From: Reichenbachiella carrageenanivorans
GTDB lineage: Bacteria; Bacteroidota; Bacteroidia; Cytophagales; Cyclobacteriaceae
NCBI RefSeq assembly: GCF_025639805.1
Contig: NZ_CP106735.1
Span: forward strand, 2,172,001 to 2,236,000
Direction of reading: 5' to 3'
Length of the DNA: 64,000 bases
Made by a program: the position numbers and the translations under genes. Below are positions 9,412 through 21,593 of this stretch, piece after piece (the stretch's first letter is position 1; every line of letters starts with the position of its first letter). The notes under the pieces are model-generated. The model was not told the DNA's origin. It saw only the letters and a program-made list of their open reading frames with translations, and did not search any database.

Positions 9412-9930
9412 ATGTCTAAGCAAAATATAAGAGCAATCAAAGCAAGCGAAATTGAACTACAAGAAAAAGTAGTTGCTATTAAGAGAGTTGCTAAAGTTGT
9501 TAAAGGTGGTAGAAGATTTAGTTTCTCTGCTATCGTAGTAGTAGGCGATGGAAACGGTGTGGTAGGATATGGATTGGGTAAAGCCAATGAAGTAACCGAC
9601 TCAATCACTAAGGGAATCGACGATGCTAAGAAAAATCTGGTAAGAGTACCTGTGTTTAAAGGAACTGTTCCTCACGATGCCATTGGCAAATTTGGTGGTG
9701 GACACGTGTTGTTGAAGCCTGCAGCTGCGGGTACTGGTGTAATAGCTGGTGGTGCTATGCGTGCAGTGTTGGAAAGTGCTGGAGTACATGATGTACTAGC
9801 TAAATCTAAAGGTTCTTCGAACCCACATAATGTGGTAAAGGCTACTTTCGATGCATTGAGCCAAATGAGAGATCCTTATGCTGTTGCTCGTCAAAGAGGA
9901 GTCGAATTGTCAAAAGTTTTTAACGGATAA
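9412..9930 (+). CDS. rpsE: 30S ribosomal protein S5
   Basis: S5 helps form the mRNA entry tunnel and affects decoding accuracy. The product is 172 residues: the N-terminal dsRBD-like part with [30 protein letters not shown], then [10 protein letters not shown] and the C-terminal domain with [19 protein letters not shown] and [15 protein letters not shown]. rpmD starts 4 bases after the stop. Confidence 0.98.
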   Translation: MSKQNIRAIKASEIELQEKVVAIKRVAKVVKGGRRFSFSAIVVVGDGNGVVGYGLGKANEVTDSITKGIDDAKKNLVRVPVFKGTVPHDAIGKFGGGHVLLKPAAAGTGVIAGGAMRAVLESAGVHDVLAKSKGSSNPHNVVKATFDALSQMRDPYAVARQRGVELSKVFNG

Positions 9931-9934
9931 GAAG

Positions 9935-10114
9935 ATGGCTAAGGTAGTAATTACACAAAAAAGAAGTGTCATAAAAAGACCTAACGATCAGAAGCTAACG
10001 ATCAAAGCTTTAGGATTGGGTAGAATCAACAGATCTGTTGAGAAAGAGTTGACGCCACAAATTGCAGGTATGATCAGAAAAATTGGTCATTTAGTATCTG
10101 TTGAGAATAAATAA
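9935..10114 (+). CDS. rpmD: 50S ribosomal protein L30
   Basis: L30 is a small 50S protein. The product is 59 residues, the usual size: [20 protein letters not shown], then [22 protein letters not shown]. The frame is open further upstream (from 9878, inside rpsE), but ATG 9935 matches the family N-terminus and sits 4 bases after the rpsE stop. rplO follows after 29 bases. Confidence 0.96.
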   Translation: MAKVVITQKRSVIKRPNDQKLTIKALGLGRINRSVEKELTPQIAGMIRKIGHLVSVENK

Positions 10115-10143
10115 TTTTAGAACTATTCTGAAATCATAGAAAG

Positions 10144-10590
10144 ATGAAATTAAATACACTACAGCCTGCAGAAGGATCTATAAAATCTGACAAGAGAATT
10201 GGTAGAGGTCAAGGATCTGGAAGAGGTGGGACGTCTACAAGAGGTCACAATGGTGCTAAATCTAGATCAGGTTATTCAAGAAAAGGTGGTTTTGAAGGCG
10301 GTCAAATGCCTTTATACAGACGTGTGCCTAAGTTTGGATTTACTAGCCCTAACAGAGTAGAGACGAAGCCTATCAATCTAGATACGCTACAAGCGTTGGC
10401 TGATAAAACAAAAGCAGCTACTATTACCATCGAAACTTTGATGGAAAATGGTCTGGCAGGCAAAAACGATATAGTTAAAGTATTGGGTAGAGGAGAGCTT
10501 TCAGCTAAGTTGGACGTTACAGTTCATCACTTCTCTAAAACAGCTATCGCTGCCATTGAAAAGGCAGGGGGCAAAGCTACAGCATTGTAA
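10144..10590 (+). CDS. rplO: 50S ribosomal protein L15
   Basis: L15 binds 23S rRNA and joins late in assembly. The product is 148 residues: the flexible glycine/arginine-rich N-terminal part (KRIGRGQGSGRGGTSTRGHNGAKSRSGY) is followed by GGFEGGQMPLYRRVPKFGF and the globular domain. secY follows after 3 bases, the universal order. Confidence 0.97.
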   Translation: MKLNTLQPAEGSIKSDKRIGRGQGSGRGGTSTRGHNGAKSRSGYSRKGGFEGGQMPLYRRVPKFGFTSPNRVETKPINLDTLQALADKTKAATITIETLMENGLAGKNDIVKVLGRGELSAKLDVTVHHFSKTAIAAIEKAGGKATAL

Positions 10591-10593
10591 TCT

Positions 10594-11913
10594 ATGAAGA
10601 AGTTTTTTAGTACCATACGGAACATATTTACTATAGAAGATCTAAGGGTTAGAATCCTCAATACAGTTGGTTTTTTAATCATCTTTAGACTGGGTTCTTT
10701 TGTTGTTCTTCCTGGTATCGATCCTTCTAAATTAGACGACAACGTATCAGGGATATTAGGTATACTTGACACCATGCTAGGGGGCGCATTTAGTAATGCG
10801 TCTATCTTTGGCTTAGGTATTATGCCATATATTTCTGCATCTATTGTAATCCAGTTATTAACAATGGCTGTTCCTTATTTTCAGAAATTACAGAAAGAAG
10901 GAGACAGCGGTAGAAAGAAAATTAATCAAATCACTAGAGTGCTGACTATTGCGATCACATTCGCTCAAGGCAGTGCTTATTTGGCAGGAGCTATTCCTGC
11001 AGATGCGATTGTTTTAGAAAATAAATTTTTATTCACACTTTCTTCATTGACAATCCTTACGGCAGGTACCATCTTCTGTATGTGGTTGGGAGAGAGAATT
11101 ACTGATAAAGGAATAGGAAATGGTATCTCCATGTTGATCATGATTGGTATTATTTCAAGATTCCCAGGTAGTTTAATGCAGGAAGCTGTGACTAGAGGAA
11201 TGAGTGAAGCGCTATTCTTCTTGCTTGAAGTGTTAGGATTGTTCTTTGTCGTGATGGCAGTAGTCTTACTTACACAGGCAGTCAGAAGAATTCCAGTACA
11301 ATATGCCAAACAAGTAGTAGGCAATAAAGTATATGGAGGACAGCGTCAATACATTCCTTTGAAAGTAAACTCAGCTGGTGTAATGCCTATTATTTTCGCG
11401 CAGTCATTGATGTTTTTACCATCTATGGTGGGGGGATACTTTGCTGAGACAAGCGATGTAGCGCAATATGTTGCAACTACATTTTCAAACTTCCAGTCTT
11501 GGGAGTATAACTTGACTTTCGCAACGATGATCATGTTGTTTACTTTCTTTTACACAGCCATCTCGGTTAATCCTAACCAGATTGCTGATGACATGAAGAG
11601 AAACGGAGGTTTTATCCCTGGTGTTAAACCAGGTAAAGCAACTTCCGAGTTTATTGATACAGTATTGACACGAGTAACATTCCCAGGATCATTATTCTTG
11701 GCTGTAGTCGCTATCATGCCAGCATTTGCACAGATGGCTGGTGTCAATTCAAACTTTGCTCAGTTTTTTGGAGGCACCTCACTACTTATCATGGTAGGTG
11801 TGATATTGGATACACTTCAGCAAATTGAAAGCTATTTATTAATGAGACACTACGAGGGCATGATGAAGTCTGGTAAATTGAAGGGTAGATCTCAAAATAT
11901 AGCAGTAGCATAA
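10594..11913 (+). CDS. secY: Protein translocase subunit SecY
   Basis: SecY is the channel subunit of the SecYEG translocon in the inner membrane. The product is 439 residues with about ten hydrophobic segments. FRLGSFVVLPGID lies in the first helix region, GIMPYISASIVIQLL in the second, and GISMLIMIGIISRFP and NPNQIADDMKRNGGFIPGVKPGKATSEF are SecY signatures (the last is the cytosolic loop that meets SecA and the ribosome). It is 3 bases after rplO and 12 before infA. Confidence 0.98.
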   Translation: MKKFFSTIRNIFTIEDLRVRILNTVGFLIIFRLGSFVVLPGIDPSKLDDNVSGILGILDTMLGGAFSNASIFGLGIMPYISASIVIQLLTMAVPYFQKLQKEGDSGRKKINQITRVLTIAITFAQGSAYLAGAIPADAIVLENKFLFTLSSLTILTAGTIFCMWLGERITDKGIGNGISMLIMIGIISRFPGSLMQEAVTRGMSEALFFLLEVLGLFFVVMAVVLLTQAVRRIPVQYAKQVVGNKVYGGQRQYIPLKVNSAGVMPIIFAQSLMFLPSMVGGYFAETSDVAQYVATTFSNFQSWEYNLTFATMIMLFTFFYTAISVNPNQIADDMKRNGGFIPGVKPGKATSEFIDTVLTRVTFPGSLFLAVVAIMPAFAQMAGVNSNFAQFFGGTSLLIMVGVILDTLQQIESYLLMRHYEGMMKSGKLKGRSQNIAVA

Positions 11914-11925
11914 TCTAAATTAAGA

Positions 11926-12144
11926 ATGGCAAAACAAGCTTCTATAGAGCAAGACGGTACAATCAAAGAGGCATTGTCTAACGCAATGTTCCGAGTTGAA
12001 TTGGAAAATGGACACGAAGTTATTGCACATATCTCAGGTAAGATGAGAATGCATTACATTAAAATCTTACCAGGGGATAAAGTGAAGATGGAAATGTCTC
12101 CTTATGACTTGTCTAAAGGAAGAATAGTTTATCGCTATAAATAA
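11926..12144 (+). CDS. infA: Translation initiation factor IF-1
   Basis: IF-1 is an OB-fold protein that occupies the ribosomal A site during initiation. The product is 72 residues, exactly as usual: [41 protein letters not shown] and the end [22 protein letters not shown]. It sits between secY and rpmJ, as is common in Bacteroidota. Confidence 0.98.
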   Translation: MAKQASIEQDGTIKEALSNAMFRVELENGHEVIAHISGKMRMHYIKILPGDKVKMEMSPYDLSKGRIVYRYK

Positions 12145-12158
12145 GAATCGCTGATATG

Positions 12159-12175
12159 TCTCGATTTTGTCGAGA
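12159..12175 (+). promoter_or_regulatory. Hairpin between infA and rpmJ
   Basis: TCTCGA (12159-12164) and TCGAGA (12170-12175) form a perfect 6-bp stem with a TTTTG loop in the 56-base gap before rpmJ. It is followed by an AT-rich stretch but no T run, so it is not a typical terminator. It could be a processing site or a binding site controlling the alpha operon (S4 in other bacteria). Confidence 0.4.
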
Positions 12176-12200
12176 TGTGTAGGTTTAAAATTAAATAGAA

Positions 12201-12317
12201 ATGAAAGTTAAAGCATCCGTAAAAAAGAGGAGTGCCGACTGCAAAGTCATCCGCAGAAACGGTAAAGTTTACGTAATCAACAAGAAGAACCCTAGGTTCA
12301 AGCAAAGACAAGGATAA
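12201..12317 (+). CDS. rpmJ: 50S ribosomal protein L36 (zinc-free form)
   Basis: L36 is the smallest 50S protein. The 38 residues read [19 protein letters not shown] ... [14 protein letters not shown]. In the zinc form three cysteines and one histidine bind zinc; here only one cysteine (ADCK) remains, and the other ligands are serine, asparagine and phenylalanine. This is the C-minus type seen in many Bacteroidota. It starts 56 bases after infA and ends 2 bases before rpsM. Confidence 0.96.
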   Translation: MKVKASVKKRSADCKVIRRNGKVYVINKKNPRFKQRQG

Positions 12318-12319
12318 TT

Positions 12320-12697
12320 ATGGCTAGAATTGCAGGAGTAGATATTCCAGGAAACAAAAGAGGTGAGATTGCACTTACTTATATTTTTGGTTTGGGCCGT
12401 AGCTCAGCACAAAAAATATTGTCTGAAGCAGGCATAGACTGGAGCAAAAAAGTTGATGAATGGAGTGATGATGAAGCGGGTGCAGTAAGAACGCTTATCA
12501 GTGAAAACTTCAAAGTTGAAGGTGTACTTAAATCAGAAGTTCAGATGAACATCAAGCGTTTGCTTGATATTGGATGTTACAGAGGATTGAGACACAGAAA
12601 AGGTCTTCCAGTTAGAGGTCAGCATACCAAAAATAACGCTAGAACTAGAAAAGGAAAGAGAAAGACTGTTGCCAACAAAAAGAAGGCTACTAAATAA
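12320..12697 (+). CDS. rpsM: 30S ribosomal protein S13
   Basis: S13 lies in the 30S head, contacts the P-site tRNA and forms bridges to the 50S. The product is 125 residues: [34 protein letters not shown] and the basic tail with [26 protein letters not shown]. It starts 2 bases after rpmJ. Confidence 0.98.
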   Translation: MARIAGVDIPGNKRGEIALTYIFGLGRSSAQKILSEAGIDWSKKVDEWSDDEAGAVRTLISENFKVEGVLKSEVQMNIKRLLDIGCYRGLRHRKGLPVRGQHTKNNARTRKGKRKTVANKKKATK

Positions 12698-12706
12698 TAA
12701 TTGACG

Positions 12707-13099
12707 ATGGCACAAAAAAGAAAAGATAAAGGAAGAAAAAGAGTTGTAGTAGTTGAGCCAATAGGCCAAGTACACATCAAAGCTTCGTTTAACAACATCA
12801 TTATTTCAATGACCAACCTTACTGGTCAGGTAGTATCTTGGGCATCTGCAGGTAAAATGGGATTCAAGGGTTCTAAAAAGAACACACCTTATGCAGCTCA
12901 GGTTGCAGCTCAGGATTGCGCACAAGCGGCATACGATCAAGGGTTGAGAAAAGTAGAGGTTTTTGTAAAAGGACCGGGTGCGGGTAGAGAATCTGCCATT
13001 AGAACTATCCAAAATGTAGGAATCGAAGTGACGATGATCAAAGACGTTACACCGCTTCCTCACAACGGATGTCGACCACCTAAGAGAAGAAGAGTTTAA
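12707..13099 (+). CDS. rpsK: 30S ribosomal protein S11
   Basis: S11 is on the 30S platform near the E site. The product is 130 residues from ATG 12707. An in-frame TTG at 12701 would add two residues, but [15 protein letters not shown] fits the family start. The core reads [21 protein letters not shown], then [14 protein letters not shown] and the end [18 protein letters not shown]. It is 9 bases after rpsM. Confidence 0.97.
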   Translation: MAQKRKDKGRKRVVVVEPIGQVHIKASFNNIIISMTNLTGQVVSWASAGKMGFKGSKKNTPYAAQVAAQDCAQAAYDQGLRKVEVFVKGPGAGRESAIRTIQNVGIEVTMIKDVTPLPHNGCRPPKRRRV

Positions 13100-13122
13100 T
13101 AATATTTTTGAATTAATATAAA

Positions 13123-13728
13123 ATGGCAAGATATACCGGACCCAAGACGAAAATAGCTAGAAGGTTTAACGACCCTATCTTCGGCCCAGACAAGACTTTG
13201 CAAAAAAAGGCATATCCTCCGGGACAGCATGGCCGTGGTAGAAGAAGAAAACCTTCTGAATATGCCATCCAGCTTGCTGAAAAGCAAAAGGCGAAGTACA
13301 CGTACGGGTTACTAGAGAAGCAATTCTCTAACTTGTTCGAAAAGGCTTCTAAAAAAGGTGGTATCACTGGTGAAGTGTTACTTCAGCTATTGGAATCAAG
13401 ATTGGATAACGTAGTTTTCAGACTAGGTTTAGCACCTACAAGAAGCGCTGCTAGACAGCTTGTATTGCACAAGCATATCCTAGTCAATAGTGAGTTGGTA
13501 AACATACCTTCTTATTCTTTGAAAACTGGAGATTTGGTTGCTGTGAGAGAGAAGTCAAAATCACTTGAAGTGGTGACTGCAAGTTTGTCAAGAGGAGTAG
13601 TAAGCAAATATCCTTGGTTAGAATGGGATTCTAGCCAATTGACGGGAAAATTCGCCACTTTACCATCTAGGGAAGAAATTCCTGAAACAGTAAAAGAGCA
13701 ATTGATCGTTGAATTGTACTCTAAATAA
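13123..13728 (+). CDS. rpsD: 30S ribosomal protein S4
   Basis: S4 starts 30S assembly on the 5' domain of 16S rRNA and in many bacteria represses the alpha operon. The product is 201 residues: [21 protein letters not shown], then [23 protein letters not shown] and the S4 RNA-binding domain with [34 protein letters not shown]. It lies 23 bases after rpsK and 35 before rpoA. Confidence 0.98.
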   Translation: MARYTGPKTKIARRFNDPIFGPDKTLQKKAYPPGQHGRGRRRKPSEYAIQLAEKQKAKYTYGLLEKQFSNLFEKASKKGGITGEVLLQLLESRLDNVVFRLGLAPTRSAARQLVLHKHILVNSELVNIPSYSLKTGDLVAVREKSKSLEVVTASLSRGVVSKYPWLEWDSSQLTGKFATLPSREEIPETVKEQLIVELYSK

Positions 13729-13763
13729 TAAATTTCTATAAATTTTATATTAAAGAATTAACT

Positions 13764-14753
13764 ATGTCAATACTAGCATTTCAAATGCCTGAAAAGGTGG
13801 TGATGGAGAAGGCTGATGACTTTCATGGCTTATTTACTTTCAAACCACTAGAGCAAGGCTACGGAGTTACCGTCGGTAATGCATTGAGAAGAATTTTATT
13901 GTCTTCACTAGAGGGATATGCCATTACAGGTATTAAAGTCCCTGGAGTATTGCATGAGTTTTCTACAATGGAAGGTATTGTAGAAGATTTGTCAGAAATC
14001 ATTTTGAATCTCAAAATGGTGAGATTCAAAAAGATCGCTGATGTAGCTGAAAGCAAAATTGTTGTAAGCATATCAGGACAAAAAGAATTCAAAGGGAGTG
14101 ATATAGGAGGTGCTACTTCAGCATTTGAGGTGCTAAATCCAGATCACGTGATCGCTCACTTAGACGAAAAAGTGAAGTTCGAAATAGAATTGACTATTGA
14201 AAAAGGTAGAGGCTATGTGACTGCAGAGGACAATAGACCAGGAGAGCAAATCTTCGGTTTTATTCCAATCGACGCCATCTTTACGCCTATCAAGAATGTG
14301 AAATATTCTGTAGAGAACACTAGGGTAGAGCAAAAAACTGACTATGAACAATTGATATTGGACATAGAAACAGATGGATCTATTCACCCAGAGAATGCTT
14401 TGAAAGGTGCCGCTAATATTTTGATACAGCACTTTATGTTATTCTCAGACCAGACTATGATCCTCGATACGCACGATGCGGGCGAGCCAGAGGCTGTAGA
14501 TGAGGAATTACTACACATGAGAAAGTTGCTCAAGACTAATCTAAATGATCTTGATCTTTCAGTAAGAGCTTACAACTGTTTGAAAGCTGCTGATGTAAGG
14601 TCACTAGGAGACCTAGTAAGATTAGAGATTTCTGACATGATGAAGTTCAGAAACTTCGGTAAGAAATCTTTGGCAGAATTAGAGCAATTGGTAGCAGACA
14701 AGAACCTTACTTTTGGCATGGATTTGTCAAAGTATAAATTAGACGAAGAGTAA
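13764..14753 (+). CDS. rpoA: RNA polymerase subunit alpha
   Basis: The alpha subunit nucleates RNA polymerase assembly and contacts activators and UP elements through its C-terminal domain. The product is 329 residues. The N-terminal domain has [26 protein letters not shown], then a linker with acidic residues. The alphaCTD has [22 protein letters not shown] and [13 protein letters not shown]. It is followed after 1 base by rplQ. Confidence 0.98.
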   Translation: MSILAFQMPEKVVMEKADDFHGLFTFKPLEQGYGVTVGNALRRILLSSLEGYAITGIKVPGVLHEFSTMEGIVEDLSEIILNLKMVRFKKIADVAESKIVVSISGQKEFKGSDIGGATSAFEVLNPDHVIAHLDEKVKFEIELTIEKGRGYVTAEDNRPGEQIFGFIPIDAIFTPIKNVKYSVENTRVEQKTDYEQLILDIETDGSIHPENALKGAANILIQHFMLFSDQTMILDTHDAGEPEAVDEELLHMRKLLKTNLNDLDLSVRAYNCLKAADVRSLGDLVRLEISDMMKFRNFGKKSLAELEQLVADKNLTFGMDLSKYKLDEE

Positions 14754-14754
14754 A

Positions 14755-15348
14755 ATGAGACACGGGAAGAAATTTAATCATTTGAGCAGAACAGCATCGC
14801 ATAGAAATGCAATGTTGTCCAATATGGCTTCTTCTTTGATTTTGCATAAAAGAATTACTACTACTGTAGCTAAAGCTAAAGCTTTGAGAAAGTATGTAGA
14901 GCCTTTGATCACTAGAGCCAAGGACGATACTACTCACTCTAGAAGAGTTGCTTTTTCTTACTTGCAAAACAAAGAATCTGTAACTACCCTATTCGGTGAG
15001 GTAGCTGAGAAAGTAGCTAGCAGACCGGGAGGATACACTAGAATTTTGAAAACTGGTGCTAGACTAGGTGATAACGCAGAAATGTGTATCATGGAGTTGG
15101 TAGACTACAATGAGTTGATGTTGAAAGATGCGGCTCCAGCTAAAGCTAAGACTAGAAGAAGCAGAAGAGGTAAAGGTGGAAGTGATTCTGCTGCACCTGC
15201 TGTAGAAGTTACTGAGGCTGTAGTGGTAGAAGAAACACCAGCAGCTGAGGCTACCGAAGAAGTGAAAGCAGAAGCTGCTGACGCTCCTGAAGTTGAGGCG
15301 AAAGAAGAAGATTCTGCTGACGATTCTAAGAAAGAAGACAAAGAATAA
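14755..15348 (+). CDS. rplQ: 50S ribosomal protein L17 with long acidic C-terminal extension
   Basis: L17 is a 50S protein near the exit tunnel. The first 122 or so residues are a normal L17 ([20 protein letters not shown], then [20 protein letters not shown]). The rest is a 70-residue low-complexity tail, first basic ([11 protein letters not shown]) and then rich in alanine, glutamate and aspartate ([22 protein letters not shown]). Such tails are common in Bacteroidota L17; the role is unknown. It is the last ribosomal gene of the block and is followed by a strong terminator. Confidence 0.96.
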   Translation: MRHGKKFNHLSRTASHRNAMLSNMASSLILHKRITTTVAKAKALRKYVEPLITRAKDDTTHSRRVAFSYLQNKESVTTLFGEVAEKVASRPGGYTRILKTGARLGDNAEMCIMELVDYNELMLKDAAPAKAKTRRSRRGKGGSDSAAPAVEVTEAVVVEETPAAEATEEVKAEAADAPEVEAKEEDSADDSKKEDKE

Positions 15349-15374
15349 GTGAATAAAAGTTCATAAGATATATA

Positions 15375-15408
15375 AGCCATCTCGATAAGTTTCGGGATGG
15401 CTTTTTTT
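15375..15408 (+). terminator. Intrinsic terminator after rplQ
   Basis: AGCCATCTCGA (15375-15385) pairs with TCGGGATGGCT (15392-15402) with one G-U pair, a 6-base loop and a run of seven T. It ends the ribosomal protein operon before carA. Confidence 0.88.
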
Positions 15409-15468
15409 ATGTCTAAAATTTATTAAAATTTGCGGTGATTTTAGCCCACAGTTTGCACCAAACGAATT

Positions 15469-17858
<2,390 letters not shown>

Positions 17859-17887
17859 TACTCATCCGAACCCGTTCGGAAATCATT

Positions 17888-17919
17888 AAAAACCGCAGGG
17901 AATTATCCTTGCGGTTTTT
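17888..17919. terminator. Terminator between eno and the convergent hydrolase gene
   Basis: AAAAACCGCA (17888-17897) faces TTGCGGTTTTT (17909-17919), giving a T run for eno on the + strand and an A/T flank usable on the - strand. The stop codon of the - strand gene lies inside the hairpin at 17903-17905. Confidence 0.75.
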
Positions 17920-18910
17920 GTTTGCCCTTTCTCTTAAATAACTGTTTGCTCTTTTCCAAAAATGAAGACCGGCCTGCTTGTAGAAAATTACAAACCACTT
18001 GAGCTAATTCGGGAGTCCTCAGGTAGCCAAACGACTTGTGTGCATTCTCTGTTACCCAATGTTTGTAATCGTTTTCTACGTGTGATTCTACAGGCTTCAC
18101 ACCCTTGGAGTTGGGTAGGTAGTAGTCTCCAAGATTGTAGAAGACGGCCAAGTTATCGTCATCATCTAGAAAGTCATACCAAGCATCCACACATTCTGGT
18201 GTAGGAGGGAAAGCCTCTTCTTCAAACGGAAGGTTGTGGTCTTTCATGATGTTTTCTCTGATCAGCGGTAAACCAAGGGGAGAGCCCATAGAGATCAAGG
18301 TGACACCATCAATTTTGTCTCCTAGTATATGGAGTACATCATAGGCGATAATCGACCCCATAGAATGCGCTAAAATCAGAATGTTTTTGTCTTTATGCTT
18401 AAGTAGAAAATCAATCATTCGAGACCTGATTTGCGCTTTTACAGGTTTGCTCGCCATTTGTTGATCCATGGGAATCTTTTCATTGAAATAGATGTCTAAG
18501 TCACGAAAGCCAGTTTTAACAATGAAGTTGAACGGCTTACGGAAATTATTCAAACCTATTTTACTCAAAAAAATTACCTCTTTCACATATTGTCCACTGT
18601 GCTTGACCCGCTGCCAAAAAGTGACAGGCTGTGTTCGCTTTATTTTGTCTCTAGATAAATAAGGGTCTTCAATAAAGAGGGGGTGATTTGGATCTTTCTC
18701 TTTAGAATTGAGTGGAATTTTATAGAGAATGTCTGCCCAATAGATCATTTTAAAATCAAAGGTAGTGGGCGAGTCCTTTAGGTCTCTCAGTCCTTCTTTT
18801 ATGGCACTATGCCACCAGCGTTTCAGTTGATGTGCAGGTGGTTTGTTACTCAAACCATGGATACCTAGTATCAAGGTGCGACGCTTTCTTTTGAAAACTT
18901 TTTTAAGCAT
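17903..18910 (-). CDS. Putative alpha/beta hydrolase (lipase-like)
   Basis: 335 residues with a very basic N-terminus (MLKKVFKRKRRTLILGIHGL) and tail (KSKQLFKRKGKQ). GIHGLSN near residue 16 resembles the oxyanion-hole HG motif. AHSMG at 181-185 resembles a nucleophile elbow with Ser183. Candidate acid residues lie in ECVDAWYDFLDDDDN, and a candidate histidine in TENAHKSFGY near the end. There is no signal peptide, so it is probably cytosolic or loosely membrane-bound. Family and substrate are not clear. It converges on eno. The AHSMG elbow and HG motif support the fold, not the substrate. Confidence 0.75.
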   Translation of the reverse strand: MLKKVFKRKRRTLILGIHGLSNKPPAHQLKRWWHSAIKEGLRDLKDSPTTFDFKMIYWADILYKIPLNSKEKDPNHPLFIEDPYLSRDKIKRTQPVTFWQRVKHSGQYVKEVIFLSKIGLNNFRKPFNFIVKTGFRDLDIYFNEKIPMDQQMASKPVKAQIRSRMIDFLLKHKDKNILILAHSMGSIIAYDVLHILGDKIDGVTLISMGSPLGLPLIRENIMKDHNLPFEEEAFPPTPECVDAWYDFLDDDDNLAVFYNLGDYYLPNSKGVKPVESHVENDYKHWVTENAHKSFGYLRTPELAQVVCNFLQAGRSSFLEKSKQLFKRKGKQKPQG

Positions 18911-19055
18911 AGCAAATCTAATCTTAGGAGCTAAAAATAACTATAAGTAGCTAAGCCACCATATATGTTATTGGATTTGTAGGAATCGATTTTTTTATAA
19001 ACTTGAATGTGTTATCCCAGTCTAATAAATAGAAATACTAAAGTAGCAGGTGTAA

Positions 19056-19086
19056 AAAAAGCCAGCATATTTTGTGCTGGCTTTTT
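19056..19086 (-). terminator. Terminator after lysS
   Basis: AAAAAGCCAGCA (19056-19067) and TGCTGGCTTTTT (19075-19086) form a 12-bp stem with a 7-base loop. Read on the - strand it follows the lysS stop by 23 bases and is followed by further T. It could also act in the + direction. Confidence 0.82.
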
Positions 19087-19109
19087 GTCGGATTTAATGA
19101 ACGTTTTTT

Positions 19110-20852
19110 TTAAACGCTAGCTTTTTCTATCCAGCCCTGTACGTCTTCCAATGCTGGGTTTTTCACGTCTTTGAGCTTTAGTTTTTTACGAGTGCCACAT
19201 ACGTCGTTGAAGAGTTTGCTGTCCTTGGCTTCTGCAAATTGCTCCTTGGTGAGCATACCTAGCTTTTGAAGAATCTGAATCAAATCCTTGGCTACTCCTA
19301 GGTCTTCGTACTGAGACTCGGTCAGGGCTTGTACTTTGCGCTCTGGCTTCATCTGAGGGAAGAACAACACATCTTGGATAGACTTGGAGTTGGTCATCAT
19401 CATAGACAGACGATCGATACCCACACCTAGACCCGCCGTAGGCGGCATGCCATATTCCAGTGCTCTCAAGAAGTCTTCGTCGAGCACCATGGCCTCGTCG
19501 TCGCCTCTTTTGCCCAATTCTAGCTGTTCTTCGAACCTCTTGCGTTGGTCGATAGGATCGTTCAGTTCAGAGAAGGCATTACAGATTTCTTTGCCATTGG
19601 CGACAGCCTCAAATCTTTCTACCAACCCTGGCTTGGTTTTGTGCTTCTTAGCCAGTGGCGACATTTCTACTGGATATTCAGTAATGAAAGTAGGCTGGAT
19701 TAGCTGGCCTTCGCACTTTTCTCCGAATATTTCGTCGATTAGTTTGGCCTTGCCCATTGATTTGTCTGTAGGGATATCTAGTTTTTTAGCCGTTTCTCTG
19801 AGTTCGTCTTCACCCATTTCTGAGATGTCGATTCCCGTGAAGTGCTCGATGGCTTCAAACATGGTGTATCGTTTCCAAGGGCGTTGGAAGTCGATCACGT
19901 TTTCGCCTACTTGTACTTTAGTAGTGCCATGTAGATCTATTGCTACTTTCTCTACCATGGCTTCGGTCAGTTCCATCATCCATTCGTAGTCTTTGTAGGC
20001 CACGTATAGTTCTACTTGTGTGAATTCTGGATTGTGGAAACGAGACATGCCTTCGTTTCTAAAATCTTTAGAAAATTCAAATACGCCGTCGTATCCACCT
20101 ACGATGAGTCTTTTGAGGTACAATTCATTGGCTATACGCAAATACAGGGTCATGTCGAGCGTATTGTGGTGCGTTTTGAAAGGGCGAGCGGCAGCTCCAC
20201 CATATAGCGGCTGAAGGATTGGCGTCTCTACTTCGAGATATCCTTTTTCGGCTAGGAAGTTTCTCATCGAATTCACCAATTGTGTTCTTTTGACGAAGGT
20301 CTCGCGTACTTCTGGATTTACAATCAGATCCACATAGCGCTGACGGTATCTCATTTCAGGGTCGGTGAAGGCATCATACGTTTTCATGTTGCCGTCTTCG
20401 TCTTTGGCTTCTTTCACTATGGGAAGCGGCTTCAGCGACTTCGTCAAGAGCGTCAGTTCATTTACATGAATAGAGATTTCTCCTACTTCTGTGGTGAATA
20501 CATAGCCTTTGATGCCAATGATATCGCCAATGTCCATCATCTTTTTGAAGACTACATTGTAGTGGCTTTTGTCCTCACCAGAGCAAAGGTCATCACGTCT
20601 GAGGTAGATTTGGATTCTACCAGTGGAGTCTTGGAGTTCGGCAAACGAGGCCGATCCCATGATTCTACGGCTCATTAGTCGCCCTGCGATTGAAATAGCC
20701 TTATAGTCTGTCTTCTGTTTTTCGTAGTTCTCGTGAATATCTTTGGTAGTCACGTTTACCTCGAAGGTATCAGATGGATAAGGGTCAATGCCAGATTGGA
20801 TCAGTTGTTCTCTGATTTGGCGTCTGTTAATTTCCTGTTCGCTTAGAATCAT
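19110..20852 (-). CDS. lysS: Lysyl-tRNA synthetase, class II
   Basis: This enzyme charges tRNA-Lys. The product is 580 residues. An N-terminal OB-fold anticodon-binding domain ([31 protein letters not shown]) precedes the class II core with motif 1 ([21 protein letters not shown]), motif 2 ([20 protein letters not shown]) and motif 3 ([16 protein letters not shown]). It is about 75 residues longer than E. coli LysS because of a C-terminal extension ([20 protein letters not shown]...) that is normal for Bacteroidota. A -7 box and a leader hairpin lie upstream. Confidence 0.97.
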   Translation of the reverse strand: MILSEQEINRRQIREQLIQSGIDPYPSDTFEVNVTTKDIHENYEKQKTDYKAISIAGRLMSRRIMGSASFAELQDSTGRIQIYLRRDDLCSGEDKSHYNVVFKKMMDIGDIIGIKGYVFTTEVGEISIHVNELTLLTKSLKPLPIVKEAKDEDGNMKTYDAFTDPEMRYRQRYVDLIVNPEVRETFVKRTQLVNSMRNFLAEKGYLEVETPILQPLYGGAAARPFKTHHNTLDMTLYLRIANELYLKRLIVGGYDGVFEFSKDFRNEGMSRFHNPEFTQVELYVAYKDYEWMMELTEAMVEKVAIDLHGTTKVQVGENVIDFQRPWKRYTMFEAIEHFTGIDISEMGEDELRETAKKLDIPTDKSMGKAKLIDEIFGEKCEGQLIQPTFITEYPVEMSPLAKKHKTKPGLVERFEAVANGKEICNAFSELNDPIDQRKRFEEQLELGKRGDDEAMVLDEDFLRALEYGMPPTAGLGVGIDRLSMMMTNSKSIQDVLFFPQMKPERKVQALTESQYEDLGVAKDLIQILQKLGMLTKEQFAEAKDSKLFNDVCGTRKKLKLKDVKNPALEDVQGWIEKASV

Positions 20853-20871
20853 TTTGCAATTATTTAGAAGC

Positions 20872-20887
20872 CCTGTCAGCCGACAGG
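20872..20887 (-). promoter_or_regulatory. 5'-terminal hairpin in lysS leader
   Basis: CCTGTC and GACAGG form a perfect 6-bp stem with a 4-base loop. It starts 7 bases after the -7 box, at the predicted start of the transcript, as in the rplC and rpsH leaders. Confidence 0.5.
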
Positions 20888-20893
20888 CGGGCG

Positions 20894-20901
20894 CAAAATT
20901 A
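20894..20901 (-). promoter_or_regulatory. -7 box of the lysS promoter
   Basis: Read on the - strand this is TAATTTTG, matching TAnnTTTG. No good -33 TTTG is at the usual distance. Predicted start about 20888-20890, giving a leader of about 37 bases. Confidence 0.55.
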
Positions 20902-21071
20902 AATCAAAATCAACGATTGGTGAAGGAATGGCATGGGATGTTTTAAGGTCACATTATTAATTTTGTCACTTTACTTTCCCTCTGGGGGGACTCTTATAAA
21001 TTACAAATGGGATTGGAGGCCTTCAAATCAAAATTCATTAATATTATAAAACGAACAAAAACATCAGACCC

Positions 21072-21554
21072 ATGAGAAAAATAGATCAGCTGCTTTCAGA
21101 ATATGGCGAGAGTCATCAAAACCCTACCAACAAATTGATCCATTGGATCTGTGTGCCGGCTATTTTTTGGAGTATTGTCGGATTGTTTTGGTCTATACCT
21201 AGCGGCTTTTTGGTATCTGCTTTCCCGAATGTGGCGAGCCCATTTTTGAATTGGGCTACAATCGTTTTGGTGGCTGTGCTACTGTATTATTTCACGCTGT
21301 CCTTTTGGCTCTTTGTGGGAATGGCCATTGCAGTGATGGGCTTTTTGTACCTTACGCTTTTTGTAGAGCAGCTAGGAGTGGCGCCTGTGTGGCAAGTCAG
21401 CCTCGTGGTGTTTGTAGTAGCTTGGGTAGGACAATTCTATGGGCATAATGTGGAAGGGAAAAAACCATCCTTCATCAAAGACGTTCAGTTTCTGCTGGTA
21501 GGACCCGCTTGGCTCATGCACTTCATTTACATAAAAATAGGCATTCCTTATTAA
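21072..21554 (+). CDS. DUF962 / Mpo1-like membrane protein
   Basis: 160 residues. MRKIDQLLSEYGESHQNPTNKLIHWICVP at the start and GQFYGHNVEGKKPSF near residue 120 carry the conserved histidines of the DUF962 (YGL010w/Mpo1) family. Yeast Mpo1 is an iron-dependent dioxygenase acting on 2-hydroxy fatty acids; whether bacterial members do the same is not settled. Three to four hydrophobic segments place it in the membrane. It stands alone, 219 bases from lysS (divergent) and 39 bases before the DUF1697 gene, so the two may be co-transcribed. Confidence 0.85.
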   Translation: MRKIDQLLSEYGESHQNPTNKLIHWICVPAIFWSIVGLFWSIPSGFLVSAFPNVASPFLNWATIVLVAVLLYYFTLSFWLFVGMAIAVMGFLYLTLFVEQLGVAPVWQVSLVVFVVAWVGQFYGHNVEGKKPSFIKDVQFLLVGPAWLMHFIYIKIGIPY

Positions 21555-21593
21555 ATCGGTACAGCTATTCCTCAAAACTTTTCATCTGAAAAT

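Noticed and set aside
15105..15380. 91-codon serine/alanine-rich frame on the - strand over the rplQ tail
   Set aside because: It is the mirror image of the GAA/GCT-rich L17 tail and has no promoter or family signal.
18913..18920. TAnnTTTG match (TAGATTTG on the - strand) before the hydrolase gene
   Set aside because: It is only 2 bases from the start codon, with no -33 box, so transcription would start inside the gene.
19384..19989. 201-codon open frame on the + strand inside lysS
   Set aside because: It is antisense to conserved lysS and its product is serine/leucine-rich low-complexity sequence, a normal shadow of a real gene.
20872..20887. Attenuator or T-box for lysS
   Set aside because: Only a short 6-bp stem is present, with no T run or T-box core, so just a leader hairpin is listed.
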